DNA from: Xenopus tropicalis
Lineage: Eukaryota > Chordata > Amphibia > Anura > Pipidae
Reading direction: 5' to 3'
DNA: 64,000 nt
NCBI RefSeq assembly: GCF_000004195.4
Contig: NC_030680.2
Coordinates: 7,868,995 to 7,932,994 of the forward strand
Shown: positions 22,546-35,181 of the stretch, piece by piece
How the letters are laid out: each line of letters starts with the position of its first letter
Numbering within the stretch: position 1 is the first letter of the stretch
The notes under the pieces: generated by a model
Told to the model about the DNA's origin: nothing
Seen by the model: only the letters and a program-made list of their open reading frames with translations
The model's database searches: none
Program-made: the position numbers and the translations under genes

Positions 22546-22879
22546 CCTATTGTTGCCCGCGATAGCAGAGATCTATTGTGGACAACTGAACCACTCCATG
22601 GGTTCTTACTAGGGATGCACCGAATCCATAATTCGACCAAGATTTGGCATTTTTCAGCAGGAGTCGGGCGAACTGAACCAAATCAGAATCCTAAAAATCA
22701 CATAACTTTATGTCATGTAAACACAGAAGTAAAATTTTTTTCCCAGATTGAACCCTTCCAAAACCTTATTGGGATTCTAATTGGGATTCGGTTCGATGTA
22801 TGGCCAAATCCTTTACAAAGGTTTCAGGGGTTGGGCCAAATCCAACAAAGTGGATTTGGTGCATTCCTAGTTCTTACCC
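22384..22879. mobile_element. Harbinger-like MITE (GGGTAAGAACCCACGGAG) with hAT inside
   Basis: Left terminus GGGTAAGAACCCACGGAGTGG (first 20 bases diagnostic) and right terminus CCACTCCATGGGTTCTTACCC are inverted repeats once the nested element is set aside. TTA lies on both sides (22381-22383 and 22880-22882), which fits a PIF/Harbinger 3-bp target. A 260-bp hAT-like element plus its duplication sits 10 bases from the right end. Confidence 0.8.
22610..22869. mobile_element. hAT-like MITE, TAGGGATGCACCGAA family, perfect 8-bp TSD
   Basis: Termini TAGGGATGCACCGAATCCA and TGGATTTGGTGCATTCCTA are inverted repeats; flanking 8-mers gttcttac (22602-22609 and 22870-22877) are identical and come from the end of the host MITE. 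No transposase is encoded. Confidence 0.92.
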
Positions 22880-22882
22880 TTA

Positions 22883-24104
22883 TTGCTTCCCCCTCTTATC
22901 AAAGTAATTACACTAGTGTAAACAGAATTATCCAATGATGCTCCTACTGATGGTGCATCAATACATCTTTGGCTTGGGAGCTTTATTTTACAACCTTTGG
23001 CTTTTGCATGGTAATTTGGCTCAATGATATTAAAGAGTAAGCAAACAATTAATTAGAAAACATCTCAAAACATGGTTAGTTGTGAAGTCATCACCCATGA
23101 TGGACCATGGCTCCAAGCATGCTATAGACATGATGGCAGTATATTGGTATGTGCTGGGTGTTGTGCTTCAGGTATATATTTAAACCATTGCCGAGCAGCT
23201 GTAAGTAGAGTAACTAGTACTCATATCATTGTGCAAATCAACCCTGACTCTACTTCTCCCTTCACTAGCTCCCTCTTATACTTTTTCATGAGCCCTGTGT
23301 TGTATGCGGTGCTTGTGGGTCTCTTTCTACATTAGATTCCTCCTATAATCCTGACATTGTTACATAAGCCTTCTGTCCGCTTTGATAGGCAAGAGACTCT
23401 TGATATGATTTTTTTTAAATAAATATAGCTATGGAGCTCCTCTTTGACCTAAAATATCCTTATACGTTACAGACGGGGGCAGCATTAAAGCACATGGACA
23501 TACTCCCGTTAAGCTCTGGGAGGTTTTATTGACTTATTTCTTTTTAAATGGGTAAGCTTGCATTATTCCTGAGATAGATTGTTGTTGGCACCCATGAAAA
23601 TGAAGGCGTTAAAATTCATCACATGCTTGAAGCTCTGTACGTCGATGTGGGAATGTTTAGGGTGATCCAAGGACAGGATGATAAATAATAGGTATTTCTT
23701 TAGTGTAAAACTTTATTACAAAGCAGTATTTCACCCATATCCATTACCCGCAAAAACAATATAATTGACTTATTTTGCCAACCGGTTTTATTGTAGAATA
23801 CAATAATCATTACATTCAGACACTGAAGAATTGCATTCAGCAACCAATAAACCCAGGAGCCACAACCGTGTAAGCGCAATACCTTAGCAAACACCTTTCA
23901 TATTCTCGGCTAATATATCGTCTTTAACAAATTGCTTTCCACAAAAGATTTCATTTTTATTTTCTTCCGCTAGCATTGATAAACTATTTCCAACCCATCA
24001 GAAACATAGCTCAATAATTGTGTTCTGAGGAATATCTATAGGAATATCCCTGATTGGCCAATCAGTTAACTGGGTTACCACAATCATTCTCTATCTAGTA
24101 AAGA
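22883..24104. other. No gene recognised
   Basis: About 1.2 kb of AT-rich sequence with no supported exon, array or element ends. Confidence 0.5.
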
Positions 24105-24690
24105 AAGGGAAGGAAAAAAGAAAAAAGAGAATGAAATGGAAAAGAGACAAAAAAGAGCATAGAAAAAAAGAGAAAAGGAGAAGGTAGACTAGAATAGAGA
24201 GAAAAGGAGACATTTAGAAGAGGAGAAATAAGAGTAGAAAGGGAGAAGTAAAGAGAAGAGGAGAAGGTAGACTAGAATAGAGAGAAAAGGAGACATTTAG
24301 AAGAGGAGAAATAAGAGTAGAAAGGGAGAAGTAAAGAGAAGAGGAGAAGGTAGACTAGAATAGAGAGAAAAGGAGACATTTAGAAGAGGAGAAATAAGAG
24401 GAGAAAGGGAGAAGTAAAGAGAAGAGGAGAAGGTAGACTAGAATAGAGAGAAAAGGAGACATTTAGAAGAGGAGAAATAAGAGGAGAAAGGGAGATGTAA
24501 AGAGAAGAGGAGAAGGTAGACTAGAATAGAGAGAGAAGGAGACATTTAGAAGAGGAGAAATAAGAGTAGAAAGGGAGAAGTAAAGAGAAGAGGAGAAGGT
24601 AGACTAGAATAGAGAGAAAAGGAGACATTTAGAAGAGGAGAAATAAGAGTAGAAAAGGGAGAAGTGAAAAGAAGAGAGGGGGAATGAGTA
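24105..24690. repeat. Purine-rich 83-bp tandem array
   Basis: The phrase gtagactagaatagagag recurs at 24184, 24267, 24350, 24433, 24517 and 24600 (period 83 bp, six units). The whole tract is almost pure purine on the plus strand, a sequence type that can form triplexes. Confidence 0.95.
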
Positions 24691-26000
24691 GACACACACT
24701 TACATACCTACACAGTTTAGGAATAGGAAGTCAGGAAGGTCCCAACAGCTGGGAACCCACCCAACTTTATAAAGGCCACTCAGGCTAGAAGTGGGTCAAA
24801 AGCATCCACTAACCAAGGAACACTGTCCCACTAGAAGGGATGCATTGTTTTAAAAGTAAATTACTCTTAGGTTAAGAACCCACAGAGCGGTAGATCTCTG
24901 CTACCGCGGGCGACAAATCGTGAACAATAGGAGTCACTGGTGGAAAGCCCTTTACATTGCTTCGGTAATCCAATGTGGTTGCCTCCTGCAGGCAACTTCT
25001 CGTGACTTCGGAAAATGAAGCGATGCAAAGGGCCATTCCACCAGCGACTCCAATTGGTTCCTTTTCAGAGCGGTTTGTCGCCGTTTGTTGAGTAGAGGGG
25101 AAAGGGAAAATGAGAGGAGAAGAGAAAGGGGAGGAAAAAAACAAGGAATAGGGGAAAAGGGAGAAGTGGAGAAGTGAAGAGAAGAGGAGAGAAGGAGAAG
25201 AGAGGAAAAATGAGTAGAGGAGAAAGTGGAGAAAAAAAAAACAAAGCAGAAATGAAAAGGGAGAAATGGAAAAGAGAAATGGAGTGGATGAGAAAGGGAG
25301 ACATTTAGAAGAGGAGAAATAAGAGTAGAAAAGGGAGAAGTGAAAAGAAGAGAGGGGGAATGAGTAGACACACACTTACATACCTACACAGTTTAGGAAT
25401 AGGAAGTCAGGAAGGTCCCAACAGCTGGGAACCCACCCAACTTTATAAAGGCCACTCAGGCTAGAAGTGGGTCAAAAGCATCCACTAACCAAGGAACACT
25501 GTCCCACTAGAAGGGATGCATTGTTTTAAAAGTAAATTACTCTTAGGTTAAGAACCCACAGAGCGGTAGATCTCTGCTACCGCGGGCGACAAATCGTGAA
25601 CAATAGGAGTCACTGGTGGAAAGCCCTTTACATTGCTTCAGTAATCCAATGTGGTTGCCTCCTGCAGGCAACTTCTCGTGACTTCGGAAAATGAAGCGAT
25701 GCAAAGGGCCATTCCACCAGCGACTCCAATTGGTTCCTTTTCAGAGCGGTTTGTCGCCGTTTGTTGAGTAGAGGGGAAAGGGAAAATGAGAGGAGAAGAG
25801 AAAGGGGAGGAAAAAAACAAGGAATAGGGGAAAAGGGAGAAGTGGAGAAGTGAAGAGAAGAGGAGAGAAGGAGAAGAGAGGAAAAATGAGTAGAGGAGAA
25901 AGTGGAGAAAAAAAAAACAAAGCAGAAATGAAAAGGGAGAAATGGAAAAGAGAAATGGAGTGGATGAGAAAGGGGGAGAAGAAAGGGGAAAAGAGGAGAA
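24641..26000. repeat. 676-bp tandem duplication with truncated MITE and purine-rich tract
   Basis: Copy 1 is about 24641-25316 and copy 2 about 25317-25990, offset 676 bp and nearly identical. Each copy contains a truncated Harbinger-like MITE (from 24864 and 25540) and a GA-rich block. Serine/phenylalanine-rich minus-strand frames come from the purine tract. Confidence 0.92.
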
Positions 26001-28039
26001 ATTAAGAACAGAAGTGGAGAAAGGGAGAACAAATGAGGAAAAAAGAGAAAAGAAAAAGAAAGAGTAGAAAAGGGAGAAGTGTGAAAGAGAAGAGATAAAG
26101 AAGAGCAAAAGGCAAGATAAGGATGAAAAATAGAAGAAGAGGAGATAATGCCCTCCTTGAGTTTTATGGTCCCTTTCTCTTGGCTTTCTCTTAAGATCTT
26201 CTGTGAAAATATACACCCACATTTTCTGCCATTTTTGCACCTAGTAATGACCCTGAGCCTCTTCGACCTCACTTTACTTTATGGTTATGGACAAAATAGG
26301 GACAAATGAAAAGGCATAGAATATTTCAAATAATCCGACCCGGAGAATTCTCTTTATGATTGGAAATCACATCCTGCACTGGTCAGTAGAACTGCCCAAC
26401 CAATCAGCACGTATAGCTCAACTCCAAGTCTTTTGGGGCTTTCAGAGGATTGCGTGTGTTTGTGGCATTCGTTGCCAATGCCAAAGAATTTGTTTTTCAA
26501 GTTAGGCTGGAAAACTTTGGTGCAATTTTGCAGTCACATTTAGAGAGCACAGGCATGGGATTGCTGGGAGTTCAAATTGTCCAATACCTTTCATTTGTCT
26601 AGTTTACAGCTGGTTATCTATGTTAACATTATTCCCCCAGCAGCTACACATACAGTGCCCTAACCAGGATAATGATATAATGAGAGCAGTTTTGTACTGT
26701 AACATTAGTCAGAGTGAATGCTGCTCAGACACTAAATAAACCTAGGCCAATATAATTACACCATGCCACACTATATCTCCTGTTTTGGGGGTATATTCAC
26801 AAAGGGATGATTACTCTTCATATAACTGTTCATATTCCAGAGCTTGTTTTAGTAACACACATACCATAAAGCTCTTCCATTGCTCTCCTCAGCTTGCCAG
26901 ACCCCTGACTACTAGCCATATCAGCCATCTCACTGTTATTTAACATAAGGACAGCTGCACACGTTTGCTGTAGTAAGATATCATATGGCTGGATTATATG
27001 GTGTTTATGTGATCAGGAGTAGAAATATGGACCTAGTAATGATCCGATGAACAAAGAAATAGAGGCTAAGTCCACACAGAGATGGCGGAATTCCCATTGA
27101 AGGATTTATTTGTATTAAGAGGGCGGATGTCCCTAAAGAGCTAGAAACATGTTTTATCAAACAATGTCGCTAGTACTGATGGGTGGGTCACAAACAAAAA
27201 ACAACCTACACCCAACCAATCCCAAGCCAAACCCTACCTGACCCTACATGCTGTCATTATTTACCTGACCCACCCATCACATCACAAAGGGTTCCAGGAG
27301 GCATAGACTGCTACATACTGATGGTATACTGGTGTTGGAACACTCACAGGGAACAGTAGTCTCAGACTGTGACCAGAGTTTGGTCCATCACTCAACCATA
27401 ACCCACTAAAGATGTCCAGCATTAGCCTGAATCTGCCCGATTTTTAGGTCTTGCAGGTTTTGGGTCAGTCTATACATGATTAGTTGTTGGGTCTTTTGCT
27501 CTACACCATAGTCTGCAAGAAAATACACAGCAGGGCACTGATCAAAGAGAAACCCCAAAACCCCCATAAGTATACATATTGTATGCATTCATCAACATTG
27601 GTGTCCAGCCAGGTATCTAGAGAACATAAGCACCAAAAAATTCTTCTTAAGCCATGTTGTCCAACTTATTTCCTGTTGTAGCCCCTCAACCTAACAGAAG
27701 ACTTGTTTGAGAACTGAATTATACAAAAATTGTGATAAAAGGAATCATATGGAGCCCAGATTTAGAGACATAAGTATCTTACAGATCCCTTGGGCCTCCA
27801 GTTAGACAGCTATAAAAATAATGTCATGTTACTGGTTTTGAGCGTAATGAGCCATAGGTCACCAAGCTGCTGGCTATAATTCACCATCAAACTACCATTT
27901 TATCATATTAACAAGGATTAAAACATGTAGTCCAGAATTATCACTCCAAACACTTTTACCCAACCCTCTAGGGCCAGCAGCCTATTGAATATAAAGGAAT
28001 TCTCCAATGAAAATCCTGAATGTCCTCCATAAACCCCAA
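26001..28039. other. No gene recognised
   Basis: The purine-rich tract continues to about 26130. A small inverted pair, actgatgggtgggtca (about 27176) and tgacccacccatca (about 27260), may be a very short decayed MITE. Otherwise no supported feature. Confidence 0.45.
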
Positions 28040-28532
28040 TTAAACCGGAACTCCACCCAAACACAACTTGAGCTTTTTGCACAGTAAACATCATTTCAAG
28101 CAACTGCAATATACATACATTTTCATGATGTTTAATGTAATAATATGGTTTGGAACAGTTCCCTAAGCCCCGCCCCCTGTTCCCCTGCTGATCTAGTTGA
28201 CTTCTTTGCGACTCAAATAAAATGTGATGTCAATCAACAAAGGAACCTCATAGTGCAATGCATTGTGGGTTATGTAGTTCCTGCATGCTGTCTGTAAGCT
28301 GCGGAGAAGTTCTTACAATGTGTAACATCAGTGTTTTAGTCCCTCCTCCCCTGCCAGGATTTCAAATGATGCAGAAAGAGAAGAACTGTTTTGCAGCTGG
28401 ATTTCAGCCTATAAAAATGGTATTTATTCCTACTTTTTGCAGCAACAGATAACAGGGATAGGTATATTAGGGGTTTCTGTGTTGTGTGGGGCTCTTAAAC
28501 ACATTTTGGTTTGGAAGCCGGCTTCCGCTTTC
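28040..28532. mobile_element. T2-like MITE, inverted (copy 2)
   Basis: Begins TTAAACCGGAACTCCACCC and contains the reverse complement of the core at 7752-8706, including caatgcattgtgggttatgt and ttttagtccctcctcccctg. The right end is eroded near 28532, so that border is approximate. Confidence 0.75.
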
Positions 28533-29342
28533 ATTTTTGAGCTCTTTTTGCATTAATACACTCAATAAATCCCTCAAGGGGTTAAGGCTGAGAACAGCAC
28601 CTGCCTGACCGTAGGGGAAACAAATATTCCATTAGCAAAACCCAGCGACGGTTCTTCTCTCCAGACCGTAACACAAAAAAAAGCGACTAATACGTGCTCC
28701 CGGGGTCAGGATTAATTGAACCTCTGAAATAATAGATTATCCACATTTGGGAATAAACTCCCGGGGTTCCGAACACTTACAGGAGGCAGCTCGGTCATTT
28801 AAGTGCTGATGCGTTGGAACAATTCCCCCCGTTTTTGTAACAGTAGGTGAAAAATTGAATTACACGGCAAAACACAAATAAATTGCCTGAAAATTTGCAG
28901 CCATAACAATAGCTTAAATACAGTTTAATGCCCATGTGTTTTGCAGAGGCCAGAAGTGCTGCGCTAAGGTTACATTATCCGAACCAGTCTGTGTGTTATT
29001 AATAGTTGCAGTGTTTGCTGTACAGAGAAATCTCTCCGGCTCTCAATTATCTGCCTTAGGGTCGGGGCACCGCCGGAGATTTGGCACCTGTGGCGGCCAA
29101 AACACCCCAAATAACTCCCCCCACCAACACCTTATTGACTGCTATGGCAACTGCCCAAAATGCTGTAAGAGCTTGGCTGTGATTGCCCCATTGTTCTGTA
29201 GATTTCTACTACACAATTAAAGTCTAATCCAGAAGGGAGGGTGCTCCCTCTTCTTCTATGGACAGTGCCGGAGGAAAGGTATAACATAGGTCAATTTTAA
29301 TGAAGGTATGACAGAGACAGCAAGAAAACAAACAAAATGGAG
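28533..29342. other. No gene; AT-rich single-copy-looking stretch
   Basis: Between 28600 and 28930 the sequence has no repeat structure and several homeodomain-like TTAAT/ATTAA cores. It could be a conserved non-coding block, which is inference only. Confidence 0.35.
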
Positions 29343-32300
29343 TTATTATACATGGAACTGGCACTGTATTTATCCCACAGTGTGTTCTAGGGAGTTTAAC
29401 ATGGAATTGGCACTGTATTTATCCTGCTATGTGTTCTGGGGTATTATACATGGAATTGGCACTGTATTTATCCTGCTGTGGGTTCTGGGGTATTATACAT
29501 GGAATTGGCCCTGTATTTATCCTGCTGTGGGTTCTGGGGTATTATACATGGAATTGGCACTGTATTTATCCTGCTGTGGGTTCTGGGGTATTATACATGG
29601 AATTGGCACTGTATTTATCCCGCTGTGGGTTCTGGGGTATTATACATGGAATTGGCACTGTATTTATCCTGCTGTGGGTTCTGGGGTATTATACATGGAA
29701 TTGGCACTGTATTTATCCTGCTGTGGGTTATGGGGTATTATACATGGAATTGGCACTGTATTTATCCTGCTGTGGGTTATGGGGTATTATACATGGAATT
29801 GGCACTGTATTTATCCTGTTGTGGGTTCTGGGGTATTATACATGGAACTGGCACTGTATTTATCCTGCTGTGTGTTCTGGGGTATTATACAGGGAATTGG
29901 CACTGTATTTATCCCGCTGTGGGTTCTGGGGTATTATACATGGAATTGGCACTGTATTTATCCTGCTGTGTGTTCTGGGGTATTATACATGGAATTGGCA
30001 CTGTATTTATCCTGCTGTGGTTTCTGGGGTATTATACATGGAATTGGCACTGTATTTATCCCGCTGTGGGTTCTGGGGTATTATACATGGAACTGGCACT
30101 GTATTTGTCCTGCTGTGTGATCTGGGGTATTATACATGGAATTGGCACTGTATTTATCCCACTGTGGGTTCTGGGGTATTATACATGGAATTGGCACTGT
30201 ATTTATCCTGCTGTGGGTTCTGGGGTATTATACATGGAATTGGCACTGTATTTATCCTGCTGTGTTTTCTGGGGGATTATACATGGAATTGGCACTGTAT
30301 TTATCCTGCTGTGGGTTCTGGGGTATTATACATGGAATTGGCACTGTATTTATCCTGCTGTGGGTTCTGGGGTATTATACATGGAATTGGCACTGTATTT
30401 ATCCCGCTGTGGGTTCTGGGGTATTATACATGGAATTGGCACTGTATTTATCCCGCTGTGGGTTCTGGGGTATTATACATGGAATTGGCACTGTATTTAT
30501 CCCGCTGTGGGTTCTGGGGTATTATACATGGAATTGGCACTGTATTTATCCCGCTGTGGGTTCTGGGGTATTATACATGGAATTGGCACTGTATTTATCC
30601 TGCTGTGTTTTCTGGGGTATTATACATGGAATTGGCCCTGTATTTATCCTGCTGTGGGTTCTGGGGTATTATACATGGAATTGGCACTGTATTTATCTCG
30701 CTGTGGGTTCTGGGGTATTATACATGGAATTGGCACTGTATTTATCTTGCTGTGGGTTCTGGGGTATTATACATGGAATTGGCACTGTATTTATCCCGCT
30801 GTGGGTTCTGGGGTATTATACATGGAATCGGCACTGTATTTATCCTGCTGTGGTTTCTGGGGTATTATACATGGAATTGGCCCTGTATTTATCCCGCTGT
30901 GGGTTCTGGGGTATTATACATGGAACTGGCACTGTATTTATCCTGCTGTGTGATCTGGGGTATTATACATGGAATTGGCACTGTATTTATCCTGCTGTGG
31001 GTTATGGGGTATTATACATGGAATTGGCACTGTATTTATCCTGCTGTGGGTTCTGGGGTATTATACATGGAACTGGCACTGTATTTATCCTGCTGTGTGA
31101 TCTGGGTATTATACAGGGAATTGGCACTGTATTTATCCTGCTGTGGTTTCTGGGGTATTATACATGGAATTGGCCCTGTATTTATCCCGCTGTGGGTTCT
31201 GGGGTATTATACATGGAACTGGCACTGTATTTGTCCTGCTGTGTGATCTGGGGTATTATACATGGAATTGGCACTGTATTTATCCTGCTGTGGGTTCTGG
31301 GGTATTATACATGGAATTGGCACTGTATTTATCCCGCTGTGGGTTCTGGGGTATTATACATGGAATTGGCACTGTATTTATCCTGCTGTGGGTTCTGGGG
31401 TATCACACATGGAATTGGCACTGTATTTATCCCGCTGTGGGTTCTGGGGTATTATACATGGAATTGGCACTGTACTTATCCTGCTGTGGGTTCTGGGGTA
31501 TTATACATGGAATTGGCCCTGTATTTATCCCGCTGTGGGTTCTGGGGTATTATACATGGAATTGGCACTGTATTTGTCCTGCTGTGTGATCTGGGGTATT
31601 ATACATGGAATTGGCACTGTATTTATCCTGCTGTGGGTTCTGGGGTATTATACATGGAACTGGCACTGTATTTATCCCGCTGTGGGTTCTGGGGTATTAT
31701 ACATGGAATTGGCACTGTATTTATCCTGCTGTGGGTTCTGGGGTATTATACATGGAATTGGCACTGTATTTATCCCGCTGTGGGTTCTGGGGTATTATAC
31801 ATGGAATTGGCACTGTATGTATCCTGCTGTGGGTTCTGGGGTATTATACATGGAATTGGCACTGTATTTATCCTGCTGTGGGTTCTGGGGTATTATACAT
31901 GGAATTGGCACTGTATTTATCCTGCTGTAGGTTCTGGGGTATTATACATGGAATTGGCACTGTATTTATCCTGCTGTAGGTTCTGGGGTATTATACATGG
32001 AATTGGCACTGTATTTATCCTGCTGTGGGTTCTGGGGTATTATACATGGAATTGGCACTGTATTTATCCTGCTGTGGGTTGTGGGGTATTATACATGGAA
32101 TTGGCACTGTATTTATCCTGCTGTGGGTTCTGGGGTATTATACATGGAATTGGCACTGTATTTATCCTGCTGTGGGTTCTGGGGTATCACACATGGAATT
32201 GGCACTGTATTTATCCCGCTGTGGGTTCTGGGGTATTATACATGGAATTGGCACTGTACTTATCCTGCTGTGGGTTCTGGGGTATTATACATGGAATTGG

Positions 32301-33175
32301 CCCTGTATTTATCCCGCTGTGGGTTCTGGGGTATTATACATGGAATTGGCACTGTATTTGTCCTGCTGTGTGATCTGGGGTATTATACATGGAATTGGCA
32401 CTGTATTTATCCTGCTGTGGGTTCTGGGGTATTATACATGGAACTGGCACTGTATTTATCCCGCTGTGGGTTCTGGGGTATTATACATGGAATTGGCACT
32501 GTATTTATCCTGCTGTGGGTTCTGGGGTATTATACATGGAATTGGCACTGTATTTATCCCGCTGTGGGTTCTGGGGTATTATACATGGAATTGGCACTGT
32601 ATGTATCCTGCTGTGGGTTCTGGGGTATTATACATGGAATTGGCACTGTATTTATCCTGCTGTGGGTTCTGGGGTATTATACATGGAATTGGCACTGTAT
32701 TTATCCTGCTGTAGGTTCTGGGGTATTATACATGGAATTGGCACTGTATTTATCCTGCTGTAGGTTCTGGGGTATTATACATGGAATTGGCACTGTATTT
32801 ATCCTGCTGTGGGTTCTGGGGTATTATACATGGAATTGGCACTGTATTTATCCTGCTGTGGGTTGTGGGGTATTATACATGGAATTGGCACTGTATTTAT
32901 CCTGCTGTGGGTTCTGGGGTATTATACATGGAATTGGCACTGTATTTATCCTGCTGTGGGTTCTGGGGTATTATACATGGAATTGGCACTGTATTTATCT
33001 GCTGTGTGTTCTGGGGTATTATACATGGAATTGGCACTGTATTTATCCTGCTGTGTGTTCTGGGGTATTATATATGGAATTGGCACTGTATTTATCTGCT
33101 GTGGGTTCTGGGGTATTATACATGGAATTGGCACTGTATTTATCTGCTGTGGGTTCTGGGGTATTATACATGTTT
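29343..33175. repeat. 49-bp satellite, about 78 units, with 16-unit higher-order repeat
   Basis: The unit runs from tattatacatggaattggca to tgtgggttctgggg. Variants differ at a few positions (ctgctg/cccgctg, aattgg/aactgg, gggttc/tgttc/gtgatc). From about 31340 to 32970 the array repeats at 784 bp, 16 units: tatcacacatgg at about 31402 and 32186, tgtatgtatcctg at 31815 and 32599. The consensus has no stop codon in any plus frame, so frames of up to 745 codons occur without coding meaning. Confidence 0.98.
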
Positions 33176-34060
33176 CCTGTAAGTCATCTAAGGACAATAC
33201 CAGGCATGAATCCCACCCAATACTGAGGAGGTCTTTAGCCTATAACTGCAGTTTTTTGGGGTTATTTCTTTCAGAACATGTGGCAGCCAGAACTTACAAC
33301 TCAACACTCCCAATTTATGGTTGGTATCTAGCAAAGGTGGTCAATGTTAATTCATAAAGATCCAGATGGAACATAGTTGGGCAGGTTTAACACAGAAAGT
33401 TTGTTCAACAAACCCCCAAAGTCAGAGTTTGATTTTGAAGCTCTGGGACTATAAAGTCAAAAACAAGAAGATGAGCACCTAGAATTTTTAGCTTAAATGG
33501 CCACTATGATACCATGCTGATAAATAATCCAGTTTGTAGAATGTTGCCATGCAGCTTATGTTTCTTGGTGGCCTTGGCCTGGTGAGAAAACTCAACATAA
33601 GGTGTTGCCTTTCTAGCCTAATTCCTGGATGAGGATTAGTTCTCTTTTAACCACATTTGCCCTTTTTATATTTTATATTTTATATAACAGAATCAGTCCT
33701 GTAATAAAAAGTCAACAGTTGATGTATTTTGCAGGGAAACAGGAACATACAACTATAGACCTCCTGTCGTAGGGCCGGCTGGCTTGGGATTCAGGCTTCA
33801 TTATATATCTTGCTTAAATAAATATTGATTTAGAGTGTGTGTCTCCTGTCAGCTCACATTAATGTGAGTTCTAGCGTGTTACATCGATGTAATCTACTTT
33901 GTTTAAACCATCAGGACATGATAGAAAATGTAGAAAGCTCTGCAATTAATGTTATCAAGGACTACTTGGGCATCACTGTACTGTCAAACAGACTTACCGT
34001 ACATGATCTGTCCTCAGTGCCCTGTCTAGAGTACTGTATGTTAGTTTAATATTTATACTA
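33176..34060. other. No gene recognised
   Basis: Unassigned sequence after the satellite; no supported exon or element. Confidence 0.5.
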
Positions 34061-34064
34061 AATG

Positions 34065-34410
34065 TGGCCATACACTGTAAGATCCACTCGTTTGGCCTCC
34101 TAATATGGGTGGGATATATCTGCCTAATTTGATCTTTTGGCCCTAGGGCTAAACAATCGAATTAAAATGGTGGGCATAGGCACCATTAGTTCAGCCAATG
34201 GAAAAATGAAACCTTCCCTATCAAGATCTGGACATTTTCGGGCAGGATGTCGGTCAAGGAGGCCCGACGGTGGTGCCCATCCATGGGCAGATAAGCTGCC
34301 GAATCGGTCTAAAGGACCAATATCGGCAGCTAAAATCGTGAATGGGCACCACCGACGGCTTGTGCATGGCCAAATTGCTCAAAACAATGACCAAAGTTTG
34401 TCCAGATGAT
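34065..34410. mobile_element. MITE of the 'ggccatacac' family (partial)
   Basis: Starts gtggccatacactgtaagat and contains gggcagataagctgccgaat and ggtctaaaggaccaatatcg, phrases shared with 52229-52660, 56590-56931 and the units at 60.1-62.0 kb. Its right part is interrupted by the hAT-like element that begins at 34411. Confidence 0.7.
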
Positions 34411-34712
34411 TAGTAATGAGCGAAAGTTTTGGCCAGACATGGATTTGCTGCAAAATTCCGCATTTTGCCATTGGCAAATTTTTTTCACAAGACTACCACA
34501 AAAATTCACATACTGAGTAAAAAGTGGCAGTCAAATCAAAAAAAGTCACAGTCACATTAAATTAAAAAAAAAAAATCAAACGTTGCATTGCAAAGTTGCA
34601 TTTGCGTCAAAAAAAGTTTGCAGATGCGTCAAAAAAAGTCATGTGATAGCCGCATTTCTCAAGTTTTGCATATTTTTCACCAAAGCAGAATGGACAGATT
34701 CACTCATCACTA
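34411..34712. mobile_element. hAT-like MITE, TAGTGATGAGCGAA family (copy without array)
   Basis: Termini TAGTAATGAGCGAA and ATTCACTCATCACTA. The flank is ccagatgat on the left and cagcagatgat a few bases on at the right, so the target duplication is not clean. There is no 21-bp array; instead the middle holds repeated gtcaaaaaaagt words. Confidence 0.75.
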
Positions 34713-35173
34713 TACAGCAGATGATCATTGGCCCCTGTTTACATGTGTATGGGGGGGACCTAAATCAACCTGATCACCCTGATCACAACCTAGGGCTCCA
34801 GTTCAATGGGCCGATGATCAGTTCAAGCAGCTTAGGAGGACAAATGTGAAGATAAAGTAGAGAAGGTGGTGGAAGTAGAAGGGGCAAGAAAAAGATGAGG
34901 AAATACAAGGGGAGACAAAAGACGAAAGGAAGAAGAGAAAGAAGGTTAGAGTGTAGTAGAGGACAGACGATGGTGTAAGAGGAGATTCCTACTATGAAAC
35001 TATAGTGTAGACCTGGGCACACAAGGAGATTGCCCACCTTTGATATAACACTAAGGGCAGTGTTTATGCACCAAAGACCAGTCCCTGGTAAATTACTTGG
35101 GTTCTAGACAAAGAAATATCCATCTTGTACCTTATACAGTAACACCATCTTACCAGTGGTATTATTAAGTGGT
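34713..35173. other. No gene; remainder of MITE then unassigned
   Basis: Position 34713-34850 (gatgatcattggcccctg, ccgatgatcagttcaagcag) looks like more of the ggccatacac-type element. The rest is a short purine-rich stretch with no gene. Confidence 0.4.
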
Positions 35174-35181
35174 GTCATTAC

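Noticed and set aside
24872..26272. Ser/Phe/Leu-rich minus-strand frames of 139-214 codons
   Set aside because: Translations of the complementary strand of purine-rich tracts; the same peptide appears twice because of the 676-bp duplication.
29308..33357. Very long open frames (up to 745 codons) with repeated Trp/Tyr/Cys-rich peptides
   Set aside because: They are three overlapping readings of a stop-free 49-bp satellite unit; frames end wherever a unit variant brings TGA or TAG. No start context, domain or splice signal.
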